Source: Alphaproteobacteria bacterium
Lineage (GTDB): Bacteria; Pseudomonadota; Alphaproteobacteria; UBA9219; RFNS01
Length of the DNA: 64,000 nucleotides
NCBI GenBank assembly: GCA_037200005.1
Contig: JBBCGY010000002.1
Span: forward strand, 366,001 to 430,000
Direction: 5' to 3'
Below are positions 18,177 through 27,262 of the stretch, one piece after another. Under the pieces are notes generated by a model that did not search any database, was not told where the DNA came from, and worked only from the letters and a program-made list of their open reading frames with translations. Numbering within the stretch: the stretch's first letter is position 1; each line of letters starts with the position of its first letter. Made by a program: the position numbers and the translations under genes.

Positions 18177-19066
18177 GCGGCGAGGCTCCGCGGAAAATCG
18201 ATATGCCGTTGTGCGCAGGCGGCCTGTAACGTGTTGCGCAGCAGGCAGGCGATCGTCATCGGCCCGACGCCGCCCGGCACGGGGGTAATCGCGCCGGCAT
18301 GCTGGAGCGCCTCTTCATATGCCACGTCACCAACCAGCCTGACCTTGCCATTATCCTGCATGATACGGTTGATCCCGACATCGATCACGGCCGCGCCCGG
18401 CTTGATCCAGTCGCCGCGGATCATTTCCGGCTTTCCCGCGGCGGCGACCAGAACATCCGCCATGCGGCACAGCGAAGGCAAGTCTTTCGTCCGCGAATGC
18501 GCCACGGTTACGGTGCAATCGGCCTGCAATAACAACTGCGCCACCGGCTTGCCGACGATATTCGATCTGCCGACCACCACGGCGTGAAGGCCGGCCATTT
18601 TTTCATGCACTGCTTTCAGCAATATCAGGCATCCCAGCGGCGTGCACGGCACGAGGCCGGGAATGCCCGCCATCAGTCGCCCGGCATTGATCGGATGAAA
18701 GCCATCCACGTCCTTGGCCGGATCGACGGCCTCGATGACGGCGCGTTCGTCGATAGCGGCGGGCAGAGGCAGCTGCACCAGAATGCCATGCACCAGCGGA
18801 TCGGCGTTCAGTTTCTCGATAAGCTTAAGCAGTTCGGCTTGCGAAGTGTTGGCGGGCAGATAATGCGGGAATGAATTCATGCCCGCTTCGGCGACCGCTT
18901 TTTCCTTGTTGCGCACATAGACCTGGCTGGCGGCATCGTCGCCCACCAGAACGACGGCAAGTCCTGGTGCGAAACCATGCGCCGCTTTCAATTTCAGGGT
19001 CGCCTGCGCCACCTCGCCGCGCAGGGCGGCGGCTTTCGCTTTGCCGTCGATGATGGCGGCAGGCAT
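18173..19066 (-). CDS. folD: Methylenetetrahydrofolate dehydrogenase/cyclohydrolase FolD
   Basis: The product is 297 residues from the ATG at 19066, which overlaps the yggT stop as TGATG; the longer open frame reads through yggT out of frame. It has the catalytic Lys region YVRNKEKA, the QLPLPAAID motif, the NAD(P) site [17 protein letters not shown] and the terminal [15 protein letters not shown]. The enzyme interconverts methylene-, methenyl- and formyl-tetrahydrofolate in one-carbon metabolism. It is translationally coupled to yggT in front and corA behind. Confidence 0.97.
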   Translation of the reverse strand: MPAAIIDGKAKAAALRGEVAQATLKLKAAHGFAPGLAVVLVGDDAASQVYVRNKEKAVAEAGMNSFPHYLPANTSQAELLKLIEKLNADPLVHGILVQLPLPAAIDERAVIEAVDPAKDVDGFHPINAGRLMAGIPGLVPCTPLGCLILLKAVHEKMAGLHAVVVGRSNIVGKPVAQLLLQADCTVTVAHSRTKDLPSLCRMADVLVAAAGKPEMIRGDWIKPGAAVIDVGINRIMQDNGKVRLVGDVAYEEALQHAGAITPVPGGVGPMTIACLLRNTLQAACAQRHIDFPRSLAA

Positions 19067-19359
19067 CAATAAATGCCCATCATGGGAAGGTTGTTCCGGA
19101 TCAGCAGCCGCAGGAACATGAGCGCGAAATACAGCACCAGCGGCGACAGATCGATCCCGTTCATCAGCGGAACCATCTTGCGGATTGGCCGCAGGGCCGG
19201 TTCGGTGACGCGCGCGAGGAAATCCGCGATCCCAAGCACGAACTGGTTGCGCGTATTGACGATATTGAAGGCGATCAGCCAGCTCAGGATGGCGCTGATG
19301 ATCAGCACCCACATATAAAGGCCGATAACCATATCGATAATGATAAACAGGGATATCAT
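19066..19359 (-). CDS. YggT family membrane protein
   Basis: The product is 97 residues with two hydrophobic stretches flanking the conserved [26 protein letters not shown] (quoted here only as the family hallmark, positions about 49-74). YggT proteins are small inner-membrane proteins linked in other bacteria to osmotic tolerance, cell shape or complex assembly. The adjacency to folD is common in alphaproteobacteria. It is the first gene of a three-gene overlapping operon. Confidence 0.92.
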   Translation of the reverse strand: MISLFIIIDMVIGLYMWVLIISAILSWLIAFNIVNTRNQFVLGIADFLARVTEPALRPIRKMVPLMNGIDLSPLVLYFALMFLRLLIRNNLPMMGIY

Positions 19360-19509
19360 GGCGGCGCCTCAGTTTCGGGTTCGGGCAAGGTTAGCCCCAG
19401 GCAAGGAAACTGGCAAGCCGTTGATTAAGCGTCGATATGAAGCATTTTCCCGGCTTTGCCGCTTGACAAGAGGGGGTGTCGGCTCATAATTCATGCACTT
19501 CCATGCGGT

Positions 19510-19585
<76 letters not shown>

Positions 19586-19586
19586 C

Positions 19587-19670
19587 CGGTTTTTCTTATC
19601 GAGCATAGCGAGATTAGAAAAACCGAGTGTCCCACCGAAGCTCCGCGAAGCGGAGCGAAGGGGGACTGGT
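19587..19670 (+). repeat. Post-tRNA two-hairpin repeat, copy B
   Basis: Directly after tRNA-Ala. Hairpin 1 has the same CGGTTTTTCT and AGAAAAACCG arms as copy A, with a changed loop (GAGCATAGCGAG). Hairpin 2 has an inner GCTCCGC/GCGGAGC stem and outer GTCCC/GGGAC pairing where copy A has GTCCGCC/GGCGGAC, so pairing is kept while bases differ. It ends with ACTGGT rather than ACTGGCTGCC. Confidence 0.75.
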
Positions 19671-19809
19671 TGAGGCAGCGCTGTCCCGCGACCAAGAAGA
19701 CTTTCCAATCATTTCCGTTAAGTTGACTGAGCGATGCTCTCCCTCTTGTGGAAGGCGCATATTTTGCAATGACGGAAAATCCGGCTCGCCGCTTCGGCAT
19801 ATTGAATAG

Positions 19810-20958
19810 GTGCCGCACCCTAGCTTGCGATCATTTATTAACGATATCTTTTTGAATAAGTTTTATTATTTTGCGCGGTTCTGGTCTTCTTCCATCCTCG
19901 CAGGTATTTCATTGCCGTCCGCCGACTTCAGCATTGAGGTGTCCAGCGATATCGACGCCGTGCAAGGCGATTGGGAGCATCTTGAATCAAAAGGCTTGTT
20001 GACGGCGTTTCAAACGCGAGCGTGGTTGCTGCCCTTTTACAAGATTCTGGCGCCGCACCTGAATGCGACGCCTGTTTTCGTGCTTGTCCGCGACAAATCC
20101 AGCGGTCTTCCCGTGATGCTGCTGCCGTTATGCTCGCGGCGGCTTTATGGACTCACCGTCATCGAATTCGCCGATGGCGGCATTAGCGACTATAACGCTC
20201 CCCTCATTGCCAAAGGCTTCGATCCTGGCGCTTCCGAATGGCGGGAGCTTTGGCGCGCCGTCAAGGCGGCGCTTGGACAAGGATCCATGCTAAGGCTTAT
20301 AAAAATGCCGCATCTCATCGCCGGTTTTCCGAACCCGCTGCTTCAATGCATGAACGCGACGGTCATGGATGTCGCGGCCTGGGGCACCCCTTTGCCTCCG
20401 ACGCTTGCCGAATACGACGCGCATGTCGCCTCTCCCGATTTCATGCGATCCCTTGAAAAGAAAGTACGCCGCCTGGCGAAGCATGGCGAAATCGGATATG
20501 CCGCCGCGCAGACCCAGGACGAAAAGCGCGCCGTATTCGACATTCTGGCTCAACAAAGACAGGCGCGCTGCGACGTAACCGGCTGGTCCAACACTATGGC
20601 CGATCCCGTCTATCGCCGGTATTACGAGTCCGTCGTGGACGAGGCTCCGAGAGAATTCCTCAATCTTGGCGCGGTGAGGATCGGCGGCACGGTCATCGGC
20701 ACCATGCTCGCCCTTATTCATGGAGGCGTGTTTTACGTCATTCTGCCGACATATCTGGGCACCCAGTGGCAGAGATATTCTCTGGGAAGCCTCGTCATAC
20801 GAGAGTCGGTCAAATATTGCTTCGATCATGGGATCGGCTTTTTCGATATTACGATAGGCGACGAGGCCTATAAGAAGGATTTTGGCACGGCGCCAAGCAA
20901 TCTTTATTACGCCTTCGAGCCGCTGACGCGGTCGGCTGGGCCGCCGCTCTGGCCCTGA
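19810..20958 (+). CDS. CelD/BcsL-like GNAT acetyltransferase
   Basis: The maximal frame from GTG 19810 is 382 residues. It resembles the CelD-type (Acetyltransf_6) family, with DFSIEVSSDIDAVQGDWEHLE at the start, AFQTRAWLLPFY and a C-terminal GNAT half ending FDITIGDEAYKKDFG. There is no ATG near the beginning. A TTG at 19912 (LPSADFSIEV) is preceded by a GCAGG-like ribosome site and matches the usual family start, so the first 34 residues may not be translated. Relatives act in exopolysaccharide or cellulose synthesis or in acylation of surface molecules. The substrate is unknown. Confidence 0.78.
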   Translation: MPHPSLRSFINDIFLNKFYYFARFWSSSILAGISLPSADFSIEVSSDIDAVQGDWEHLESKGLLTAFQTRAWLLPFYKILAPHLNATPVFVLVRDKSSGLPVMLLPLCSRRLYGLTVIEFADGGISDYNAPLIAKGFDPGASEWRELWRAVKAALGQGSMLRLIKMPHLIAGFPNPLLQCMNATVMDVAAWGTPLPPTLAEYDAHVASPDFMRSLEKKVRRLAKHGEIGYAAAQTQDEKRAVFDILAQQRQARCDVTGWSNTMADPVYRRYYESVVDEAPREFLNLGAVRIGGTVIGTMLALIHGGVFYVILPTYLGTQWQRYSLGSLVIRESVKYCFDHGIGFFDITIGDEAYKKDFGTAPSNLYYAFEPLTRSAGPPLWP

Positions 20959-21077
20959 CGTGTTATATGCGCCTCAAAAAGATGGCCAAGCAATATCTTC
21001 AGCGCGATGGCTCTCGTTGGCGCTTGCGCGCGCCGGAAACGGCATAGCGCCGCTTTCATTTTGCCAGGGAGCCAAGT

Positions 21078-22268
21078 ATGGGGCACGACTCAATTGAGGT
21101 CCAGAATGACGCCATGGCGGCGGAAACGGATGCGGTGGACGTTCTGATCGTCGGCGCCGGTTTCGCTGGGTCTCTGGCCGCCATCGCGCTTGGACGCGCG
21201 GGCCATAAGGTCATGCTCGTCGATATTCACGCCGCAAGCCCCCGCACGCTGTTCCGCGCGGAAAAATTATCCGGCGACCAGGTCGATTTGCTCGAAAAGC
21301 TCGGCATGCTTGACGTCTTTAAGGCTGCGTCCGTGCGGATCCCGGAATTCATCAATACCAGGGGCGGACATGTCATCGATCGCAGCAAGGTCGAGGAATA
21401 TGGCTTACTCTATCCCGATATGATTGACCTGTTGCGCGCGCATATGCCTGCCGGGGTTTTCAAGCAGGGACGCATCGCGGATATCGAATTGAGCGGCGAT
21501 AGGCAACGAGTCGTTCTGACGGACGGCGAGACGATCCGCGCGCGCCTGGTGGTGCTGGCGACCGGACAGGGTGAGGCGCTTTGCCGCAAGCTTGGGTTTC
21601 AGCGCCGCCAGCTGCATCCTCAAGATACGATTTGCGTCGGATTTTCACTTCGGCCCCCGGCTGCGGGATTCCGCTTTCCCGGACTCATCGCTTACGGCGA
21701 ACGCTTCGGCGACGGCGTCGATTATTTGACGCTGTTTCCTCTAGACGACGGGACGATGCGCGGGAATCTTTTCATGTTCTCGGATATCCGCGATCCTCGC
21801 CTTGATGATTTGCGCGGCCGGGGATTGCCGGCCTTGCTCGACATCCAGCCCGGCCTGCGGCGTTGGCTGGACGGCTGCGAATGGATCGGAAAGGCTGCTG
21901 TGCTTGGCGTCGAGCTTTCCAGGAACGACGATGCCGTTCGCGATGGCGTCGTTCTCATCGGCGACGCCTTTAGGATTTCCTGCCCGTCGGTGGGAACGGG
22001 CCTGAGCTGCGCTTTGTCCGACGTCGTGCAACTCCGCGAGCATGTTTCCGACTGGCTGAAAACGCCGGGCATGGAAGCGGCGAAAATCAATTCTTTCTAC
22101 ACGGACGCCATCAAAGCCGCGCGCGACGCCGACGCCCACAGGATGGCGATCAAGCGCCGCTTTATGTGCCGCGCCGCGCCGCTTTCCTACTTGTATGTGG
22201 CGGCGCATTTCACGTGGCGGATCCTGCGCCATTGGCTGCGACGGGCGCTTCCTACTCCACAAACTTGA
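21078..22268 (+). CDS. FAD-dependent oxidoreductase/monooxygenase
   Basis: The product is 396 residues with a GGGAG-type ribosome site ahead of the ATG. An N-terminal Rossmann dinucleotide motif VDVLIVGAGFAGSLAAIAL (about 17-35) binds FAD. A second motif GVVLIGDAFRISCPSVGTGLS near 295-315 is the typical FAD ribityl-binding GD box of the PHBH or geranylgeranyl-reductase group. The C-terminus has a hydrophobic, basic stretch that may touch the membrane. Likely roles are hydroxylation or reduction of a lipid or aromatic compound. The 3' end overlaps the convergent cupredoxin gene by 17 bases. Confidence 0.85.
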   Translation: MGHDSIEVQNDAMAAETDAVDVLIVGAGFAGSLAAIALGRAGHKVMLVDIHAASPRTLFRAEKLSGDQVDLLEKLGMLDVFKAASVRIPEFINTRGGHVIDRSKVEEYGLLYPDMIDLLRAHMPAGVFKQGRIADIELSGDRQRVVLTDGETIRARLVVLATGQGEALCRKLGFQRRQLHPQDTICVGFSLRPPAAGFRFPGLIAYGERFGDGVDYLTLFPLDDGTMRGNLFMFSDIRDPRLDDLRGRGLPALLDIQPGLRRWLDGCEWIGKAAVLGVELSRNDDAVRDGVVLIGDAFRISCPSVGTGLSCALSDVVQLREHVSDWLKTPGMEAAKINSFYTDAIKAARDADAHRMAIKRRFMCRAAPLSYLYVAAHFTWRILRHWLRRALPTPQT

Positions 22269-22629
22269 CCGTAAAACTATACATTCCCATGCCGCACAGG
22301 CCGGTGAGTTCCGTGCCGGGTTTCTGCGGCGGAACGTCGATCTCGGTCAAACCGGTCGATGGCAGGCGCGCTTTGTAACCGAGACTTGGAATGACCAGCG
22401 TGGTCGAGCAATCGAAGGTCGCCTCCGTGACGACGCGCAGTTTGAGCCGCTCATTCGCCTTGGCCGTGGAGGTTTCTGGCTCATAGCCGTTCTTGGCGCT
22501 GATGGTGATCGTTTGCTGCTTCTCTGGAGCCGCCGGGATATTTTCACTATAGGCTATGGAGGGCGCGACAAGGAATGCCGTCATTCCGGCGAGGGCAAGG
22601 GCAAGCAGCGCGCATTTCGTTTTTTTCAT
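22252..22629 (-). CDS. Secreted cupredoxin-like copper-binding protein
   Basis: The product is 125 residues with a signal peptide (MKKTKCALLALALAGM, cleavage near IAYS). The mature part is a single cupredoxin-like beta barrel (ISAKNGYEP, FDCSTTLVIPSLG, LTGLCGMGMYSFTVKF), with Cys, Cys and Met residues placed as potential copper ligands. The start at 22629 is chosen because AAGGA lies 7 bases upstream; an ATG at 22635 overlaps the preceding stop but has no spacing to that site. It is the last gene of the csoR-copA operon, so a periplasmic copper-binding role is likely. Confidence 0.8.
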   Translation of the reverse strand: MKKTKCALLALALAGMTAFLVAPSIAYSENIPAAPEKQQTITISAKNGYEPETSTAKANERLKLRVVTEATFDCSTTLVIPSLGYKARLPSTGLTEIDVPPQKPGTELTGLCGMGMYSFTVKFVE

Positions 22630-22631
22630 CG

Positions 22632-23657
22632 TCATATCCTTATAGGCTTGATGAGTCCGGCGACCGCCAGCGCGTTCGCCAGATTGTAGGCCGCGAAGCC
22701 GATCACGACCAATCCGGCGGTTTTGAAGAATATGCCGGACATCTTTTTGCCGTGGATGCCTAGCGAAGCGAAGCTGAGCAAGCCGAGAACCGGCAGCGTG
22801 CCGAGCGCGAAACTCAGCATGATCGCGGCTCCCGCCCAGAAATGGCCGGTCGATAATGCGTAAATCTGCATCGATTGCGTGAAGCCGCAAGGCAGGAAAA
22901 ACGTCGCCGCGCCGAGTAGGGCAGGGGTCAGCGTGTGGTTGATCTGTTTCCATTCCAGCAAATGTCCGGTGATGAAGCGCGGCAGCGCGGGCTGGAATTT
23001 ATCGGCCCACGGCATGACGTCGAGCAAATTGACGCCGAGGATCAGCATTACGAGCGCCGTCATGATATTCAAGACCATCATGCCGGTCAGTCCCAGCGGA
23101 AATTCCGCGCCGATGACGCCGATGATGCCGCCGAGCGCGAAAAACGCGGCAAGCCTGGCGGCATGGAACAGCAATTGCGGCGCGATCTTGTCGCCGGTTT
23201 TGGCAAAATTGGCCGAGATCGAAAGCGTCAGGCCGCCGACCACGGCCATGCAGGTGGAAAGCGACGCGATAATCCCGATAATGAAAGCGCTCGCGTAATT
23301 GACGTTTTCCATTCCCGCTAGGTTCATGATTCCAGATTTTTGCAGCAGGATGAACAGGCCGAGAAATCCGGCGGCCAGCGGCGCGGCTATGGCGACTTCG
23401 CGCCATGCGATGTGTTTCTTCTGTTTTTCCAGGAACAGGCGATAGCCGTGTTTCTCGATATAGGCGTTTAATGAATGGACAAGTTCGGCGCGCTCATGGC
23501 CGTGAAAATCTCCCGTGACTTCGATTTGATGCAGCCGCAGCGACGCCTTGGCCCGTTCGACGCCGGGCGCATCGCCGAGATCGCTTTCGATCAGCATGAC
23601 GCAGGCTTTGCAATGCATGCCCGTGACGTGGAAAAGATGGGTGGCCGGGCTGCTCAT
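22632..23657 (-). CDS. HMA domain fused to TauE/SafE-like (UreH-type) membrane protein
   Basis: The product is 341 residues. Residues 1-70 form a heavy-metal-associated domain with the metal-binding GMHCKAC. The rest has six to seven membrane helices of the DsbD_2/TauE-SafE type, with a Cys in a membrane segment (SLSTCMAV) and another in FFLPCGFTQSMQIYALS. This fusion is commonly found with copper ATPases and may move copper or reducing equivalents across the inner membrane. It overlaps copA by 4 bases upstream and the cupredoxin gene downstream, so it is in the copper operon. Confidence 0.85.
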   Translation of the reverse strand: MSSPATHLFHVTGMHCKACVMLIESDLGDAPGVERAKASLRLHQIEVTGDFHGHERAELVHSLNAYIEKHGYRLFLEKQKKHIAWREVAIAAPLAAGFLGLFILLQKSGIMNLAGMENVNYASAFIIGIIASLSTCMAVVGGLTLSISANFAKTGDKIAPQLLFHAARLAAFFALGGIIGVIGAEFPLGLTGMMVLNIMTALVMLILGVNLLDVMPWADKFQPALPRFITGHLLEWKQINHTLTPALLGAATFFLPCGFTQSMQIYALSTGHFWAGAAIMLSFALGTLPVLGLLSFASLGIHGKKMSGIFFKTAGLVVIGFAAYNLANALAVAGLIKPIRI

Positions 23658-25927
23658 AGCCGCATGGCCTTCAACCGCAGGGAATTGGCGACGACCGAGA
23701 CACTGGAAAAGGCCATGGCTATTCCGGCGAAGGCTGGCGACAGCATCGAGCCGAAGAGCGGATAAAATACGCCCGCGGCAAGCGGAATTCCGGCGAGATT
23801 ATATATGAAGGCCCAGAATAAATTCTGCTTCACGCCGCGCATTACCATGCGGGAAAGCCGCGCCGCCTTGACGAGCTTAGTCAAATCGCCATTCAGCAGC
23901 GTAAGTCCGGCGGTTTCGATGGCGATATCCGAGCCGGTGCCCATGGCGATGCCGATATCGGCCTCGGCCAGCGCGGGCGCGTCGTTGATGCCGTCGCCCG
24001 CCATGGCGACGATATGGCCTTGGCTTTTCAATTCCTGAATCTTCGCCAGCTTGCCTTGCGGCAGAACTTCGGCGACGACTTCGCTGATGCCGACCTGCGA
24101 GGCGATATGCCGGGCGGTATTGCCATCGTCTCCCGTCAGCATGACCGGGGTCATGCCCAGCCGCTTGAGATTGACGATCGCCGCCGCCGCTTCCGGCCTG
24201 ACGGTATCGGCGATCAGGAAAACGCCGAGGATTTTTTCATGCGTGGCAAGGAAAACCGGCGTTTTCCCCTGCCGCGTTCCGGCGGCGATGGCGTCTTCCT
24301 CGACGGCAAGATGCAAATCCTCCATCAATTTCGCGTTCCCGGCGAAATATTCCGCGCCGCCGATCTTGCCCTTAATGCCCTTGCCCTCGATGGCGGCAAA
24401 GTCTTCGACCGTCGAGGGCGTGATCCCGTGCGCCGCGGCATAGACCATGATCGCATGCGCCAAGGGGTGTTCCGATTTATTTTCCAGCGCGGCAAGGATG
24501 GCAAGCAGATAGGCTTCGTCCTTCTGCGCCGTGAAGTTTTTAATGTTGACCAGCTCAGGCTTGCCCTTCGTGATCGTGCCGGTCTTGTCGAAGACGATGA
24601 TGTCGGCCTTTTGCAGCCGCTCCAGCGTTGCCGCGTCTTTGATGAGAATGCCCTCGCGTGCGCCCTTGCCGACGCCGACGATGATGGCCGTGGGCGTGGC
24701 GAGTCCCAGCGCGCAGGGGCAGGCGATGACCAGGACGCTGACCATGGCGGTCACGGCATAGGAGAAAGCCTGCGCGAAACCCAGCGCGGGAATGCCGAAA
24801 ATCAGCCAACCCGCAAAAGACAGCAGAGCCAGAACCAGAACGATCGGAACGAATATGCCGGCAATCTTATCGGCTAAGGCCTGAATCGGCGCTTTGCTGT
24901 TCTGCGCGTTTTCGACCATGCGCACGATGGCGGCCAGCATGGTATCGGCGCCGACCTTCGTCGCGCGGAACGTAAAGCTGCCCGTGCCGTTGATCGTGCC
25001 GCCGGTGACGGTGTCTCCGGGTTTCTTCGCGGCCGGATCGGGTTCGCCGGTTATCATCGATTCATCGATATGTGATGATCCTTCGAGCACAATTCCATCG
25101 ACCGGAAGCTTCGCGCCCGGCTTGACGACGATGACGTCGCCGACGAGGACTTGCTCGACGGGGATTTCCGTCTCCACGCCCTGGCGCAGGACACGCGCGG
25201 TCTTGGCTTGCAGATCGAGCAATTGCCGGATCGCATAGCCGGTTTTCAGCCTGGCACGGGCTTCGAGATATTTACCCAGCGTGATGAAGGCGATCACCAC
25301 GATGGCGGCGTCGTAATAATTATGCTCGACATTGATATAGGGACGCAGCGATTCCTCGAACGCGGTAACGATAAAGCTGTAGATATAGGCGACCCCGGTG
25401 CCGAGGCCGATCAGCGTATCCATATTGGCCGCGCCGTAGCGAATGAAACGGTAAACTCCGGCGAGATAGGGCTTCCCTACCGCGAACAGCGCGTAGGTCG
25501 CCATAACCGGCAACAGATGATGGAAAAAATATTTGATCGTTGCTGACATCGCGAAGGATGGATTTGCTTCCCCCAGCATTTCCCACGTCATGATGAAAAT
25601 GCTGATGGCGGCAAGCGGCATGACGGCAATCACGTTGCCGCGCAGCGCCGCGACTTCCGGCGGCATGTCCGGCTCCGCCGCTGTGTCGTTTGCGGTCTTT
25701 TCAGTTTTCTCGACGACCAGATGATAGCCGAGCGGCGCGATGGCGGCCTCCATGGCTTTGGGGCCGGTCTGGCCGCCGTCGAATTCCACTTTAGCACCGC
25801 TGGTCGCGTAATTGACCTCGGCGCGGGCGACGCCGGGAATTTTCGCGAGAGTCTTTTCAATGATCGCGGCGCAGGACGCGCAATGCATGCCTTCGATCTT
25901 GTAGGCGTGGCTTGTCATGTCGGTCAT
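23654..25927 (-). CDS. copA: Copper-exporting P1B-type ATPase CopA
   Basis: The product is 757 residues. One N-terminal HMA domain carries GMHCASC. The ATPase core has the actuator TGEP loop, the transport motif CPCALGLATP in the membrane, the phosphorylation site DKTGTITKG, the SEHPLAHAI motif of P1B pumps and GDGINDAPAL. CPC plus the HMA domain and CsoR in front indicate Cu(I) export. The start overlaps the csoR stop as ATGA. The start at 25927 is used; an ATG three codons in is possible. Confidence 0.96.
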   Translation of the reverse strand: MTDMTSHAYKIEGMHCASCAAIIEKTLAKIPGVARAEVNYATSGAKVEFDGGQTGPKAMEAAIAPLGYHLVVEKTEKTANDTAAEPDMPPEVAALRGNVIAVMPLAAISIFIMTWEMLGEANPSFAMSATIKYFFHHLLPVMATYALFAVGKPYLAGVYRFIRYGAANMDTLIGLGTGVAYIYSFIVTAFEESLRPYINVEHNYYDAAIVVIAFITLGKYLEARARLKTGYAIRQLLDLQAKTARVLRQGVETEIPVEQVLVGDVIVVKPGAKLPVDGIVLEGSSHIDESMITGEPDPAAKKPGDTVTGGTINGTGSFTFRATKVGADTMLAAIVRMVENAQNSKAPIQALADKIAGIFVPIVLVLALLSFAGWLIFGIPALGFAQAFSYAVTAMVSVLVIACPCALGLATPTAIIVGVGKGAREGILIKDAATLERLQKADIIVFDKTGTITKGKPELVNIKNFTAQKDEAYLLAILAALENKSEHPLAHAIMVYAAAHGITPSTVEDFAAIEGKGIKGKIGGAEYFAGNAKLMEDLHLAVEEDAIAAGTRQGKTPVFLATHEKILGVFLIADTVRPEAAAAIVNLKRLGMTPVMLTGDDGNTARHIASQVGISEVVAEVLPQGKLAKIQELKSQGHIVAMAGDGINDAPALAEADIGIAMGTGSDIAIETAGLTLLNGDLTKLVKAARLSRMVMRGVKQNLFWAFIYNLAGIPLAAGVFYPLFGSMLSPAFAGIAMAFSSVSVVANSLRLKAMRL

Positions 25928-26199
25928 TTGCTCAGCTTCGCGAGGGTTGTCACCAGTTCGTCGATCTTGCCGCGCTGCTCGCGGGCATTGCCATGCCGGA
26001 AAGCGTCGCCGACGCAGCAGGATATATGGTTTTTCAGGATATCCTTCTCTACCCGGTGCAGGGAGGCTCGGACAGCGGCAATCTGCGTCAGCACGTCGAT
26101 GCAGTAACGGCCTTCCTCGACCATGCCGAGGATGCCGCGCACTTGCCCCTCGATGCGGCGGAGCTGGGTGACGGTCTTCTTGTCTGCTGTGGGATACAT
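25924..26199 (-). CDS. csoR: CsoR-type copper-sensing repressor
   Basis: Read from the ATG at 26199 (MYPTADKKTV) the product is 91 residues, the family's normal length. It has LRRIEGQVRGI and the copper ligand set Cys33, His58 and Cys62, whose spacing (25 and 4) matches M. tuberculosis CsoR. The frame is open further upstream, but an ATG at 26217 lies inside the operator palindrome (26209-26225) and would add a non-family leader. Cu(I) binding releases the repressor from DNA. It heads the csoR-copA-HMA/TauE-cupredoxin operon and is probably autoregulated. Confidence 0.93.
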   Translation of the reverse strand: MYPTADKKTVTQLRRIEGQVRGILGMVEEGRYCIDVLTQIAAVRASLHRVEKDILKNHISCCVGDAFRHGNAREQRGKIDELVTTLAKLSK

Positions 26200-26208
26200 G
26201 CCGCTATG

Positions 26209-26225
26209 ATACCCCATGGGGGTAT
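26209..26225 (-). promoter_or_regulatory. Probable CsoR operator
   Basis: A perfect inverted repeat, ATACCCC-ATG-GGGGTAT, with 7-base arms, lies 10-26 bases before the csoR start. GC-tracts flanked by TA in this arrangement are typical of CsoR/RcnR-family operators. Its position between promoter and gene suits autorepression of the copper operon. Confidence 0.75.
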
Positions 26226-26339
26226 GTGGGTCAAGGGGACGCGTTAGAAGATTGCGATGGAGATTGGCGCGGCTGTTAAGCATTCCTTCAACCGGATCGG
26301 TTAAAGTGCATAAACCTTATTCAGGCATCGGGGCCGAAC

Positions 26340-26819
26340 GTGTTGATAAAAGATAAAAATAAGACGCTCGCCTGGATTGCCGCATGCGCGCTTGTGCTGT
26401 TGCTGGCGCAACCGGCTTTTGCCGCCGAAAAAAAGAAGACCGTCGCCAAGCCCGGAGAAGGCGCGCCCAAATCCAGCGAAACCGGCGGTCTGGGCGGCCA
26501 GAAAGTGTATGTCAGCATCGGCCCGATTATTCTGCCGGTCGTCACCGACGCAGGCCCGCAGCAGATCATCACGATGATCGTCTCGCTGCAGGTGAAAGAC
26601 ACCAATGTGTCGGACGATGTGCGCGAAAGGCTGCCGCGACTGGTCGATGCCTATATGCGCGCGCTATACGGCAAGCTCGACGGCAAGAATATGCAGCATG
26701 GCACGATCGTGAATATCGATTTCATCAAACGCCAAGTCACCGCCGCTACCGATGAGATCATGGGCAAGGGCGTGGTCGAAGATGTCCTGATCCAGGCCGT
26801 CGCCCAGCGGCAGGTCTGA
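26340..26819 (+). CDS. Exported FliL-like protein
   Basis: The product is 159 residues with a GTG start. A hydrophobic N-terminus (about 10-28, ending QPAFAAEKKK) looks like a signal peptide or anchor. It is followed by a Lys/Pro/Gly-rich stretch and a FliL-like core: YVSIGPIILPVVTD, IITMIVSLQVKD, then DAYMRALYG and DFIKRQVTAATDEIMGKGVVEDVLIQ. FliL is a flagellar basal-body protein, but no other flagellar gene is nearby, so this may be a FliL-fold protein with another role. Confidence 0.55.
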   Translation: MLIKDKNKTLAWIAACALVLLLAQPAFAAEKKKTVAKPGEGAPKSSETGGLGGQKVYVSIGPIILPVVTDAGPQQIITMIVSLQVKDTNVSDDVRERLPRLVDAYMRALYGKLDGKNMQHGTIVNIDFIKRQVTAATDEIMGKGVVEDVLIQAVAQRQV

Positions 26820-27262
26820 GCGCGACCCCTAATTTTTTAGTGGATATTGTGTTTTGGGGATGGCTTGGGCTGTCTTCTGCGGCCGCTGGGCACGACGGGC
26901 AGCAGTTCCTCCCTGACCTCTTTGATTATGGTTCTGTCGGGCGTATATCCAGGCGTCGAGGGCACCACCACTATTTCGCCCATTCCCGAAGATTCAGAGT
27001 CCGCTTCTGGCAATCCTGGTGTCCATGGCCGCATGCTTCACCCTAAATTTCGACTCGATATCGTAGCATAAAGATGCCCGGCGATTGTTAACAATTCGTA
27101 ATGTTCGTTGCTTGATTTGATGTTCCGCGTCCTATCGTTGCAGCCTCTTGCTTTTGCATCGGCCTTTGGGCATTCTCCGCCCACATTTTCAGCGCGGCGC
27201 AAGGCCGTTCAAGACGCCTCCCTTCCTGTCTTCATATCCGAAACAAATCGAGGAAGAATCCG
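26820..27262. other. Intergenic region upstream of hppA
   Basis: These 443 bases have no convincing gene. A short open frame on the minus strand (26837-27034) is Pro/Ser/Arg-rich and matches no family I know. A GAGGAAG ribosome site lies just before the hppA start, so the hppA promoter and a long leader are the likely content. Confidence 0.45.

Noticed and set aside
26340..26819. Flagellar gene cluster suggested by a FliL-like protein
   Set aside because: No other flagellar gene occurs in the window; the similarity is limited to one small exported domain.
26837..27034. 65-residue minus-strand ORF upstream of hppA
   Set aside because: Pro/Ser-rich, no convincing ribosome site, no recognisable family.
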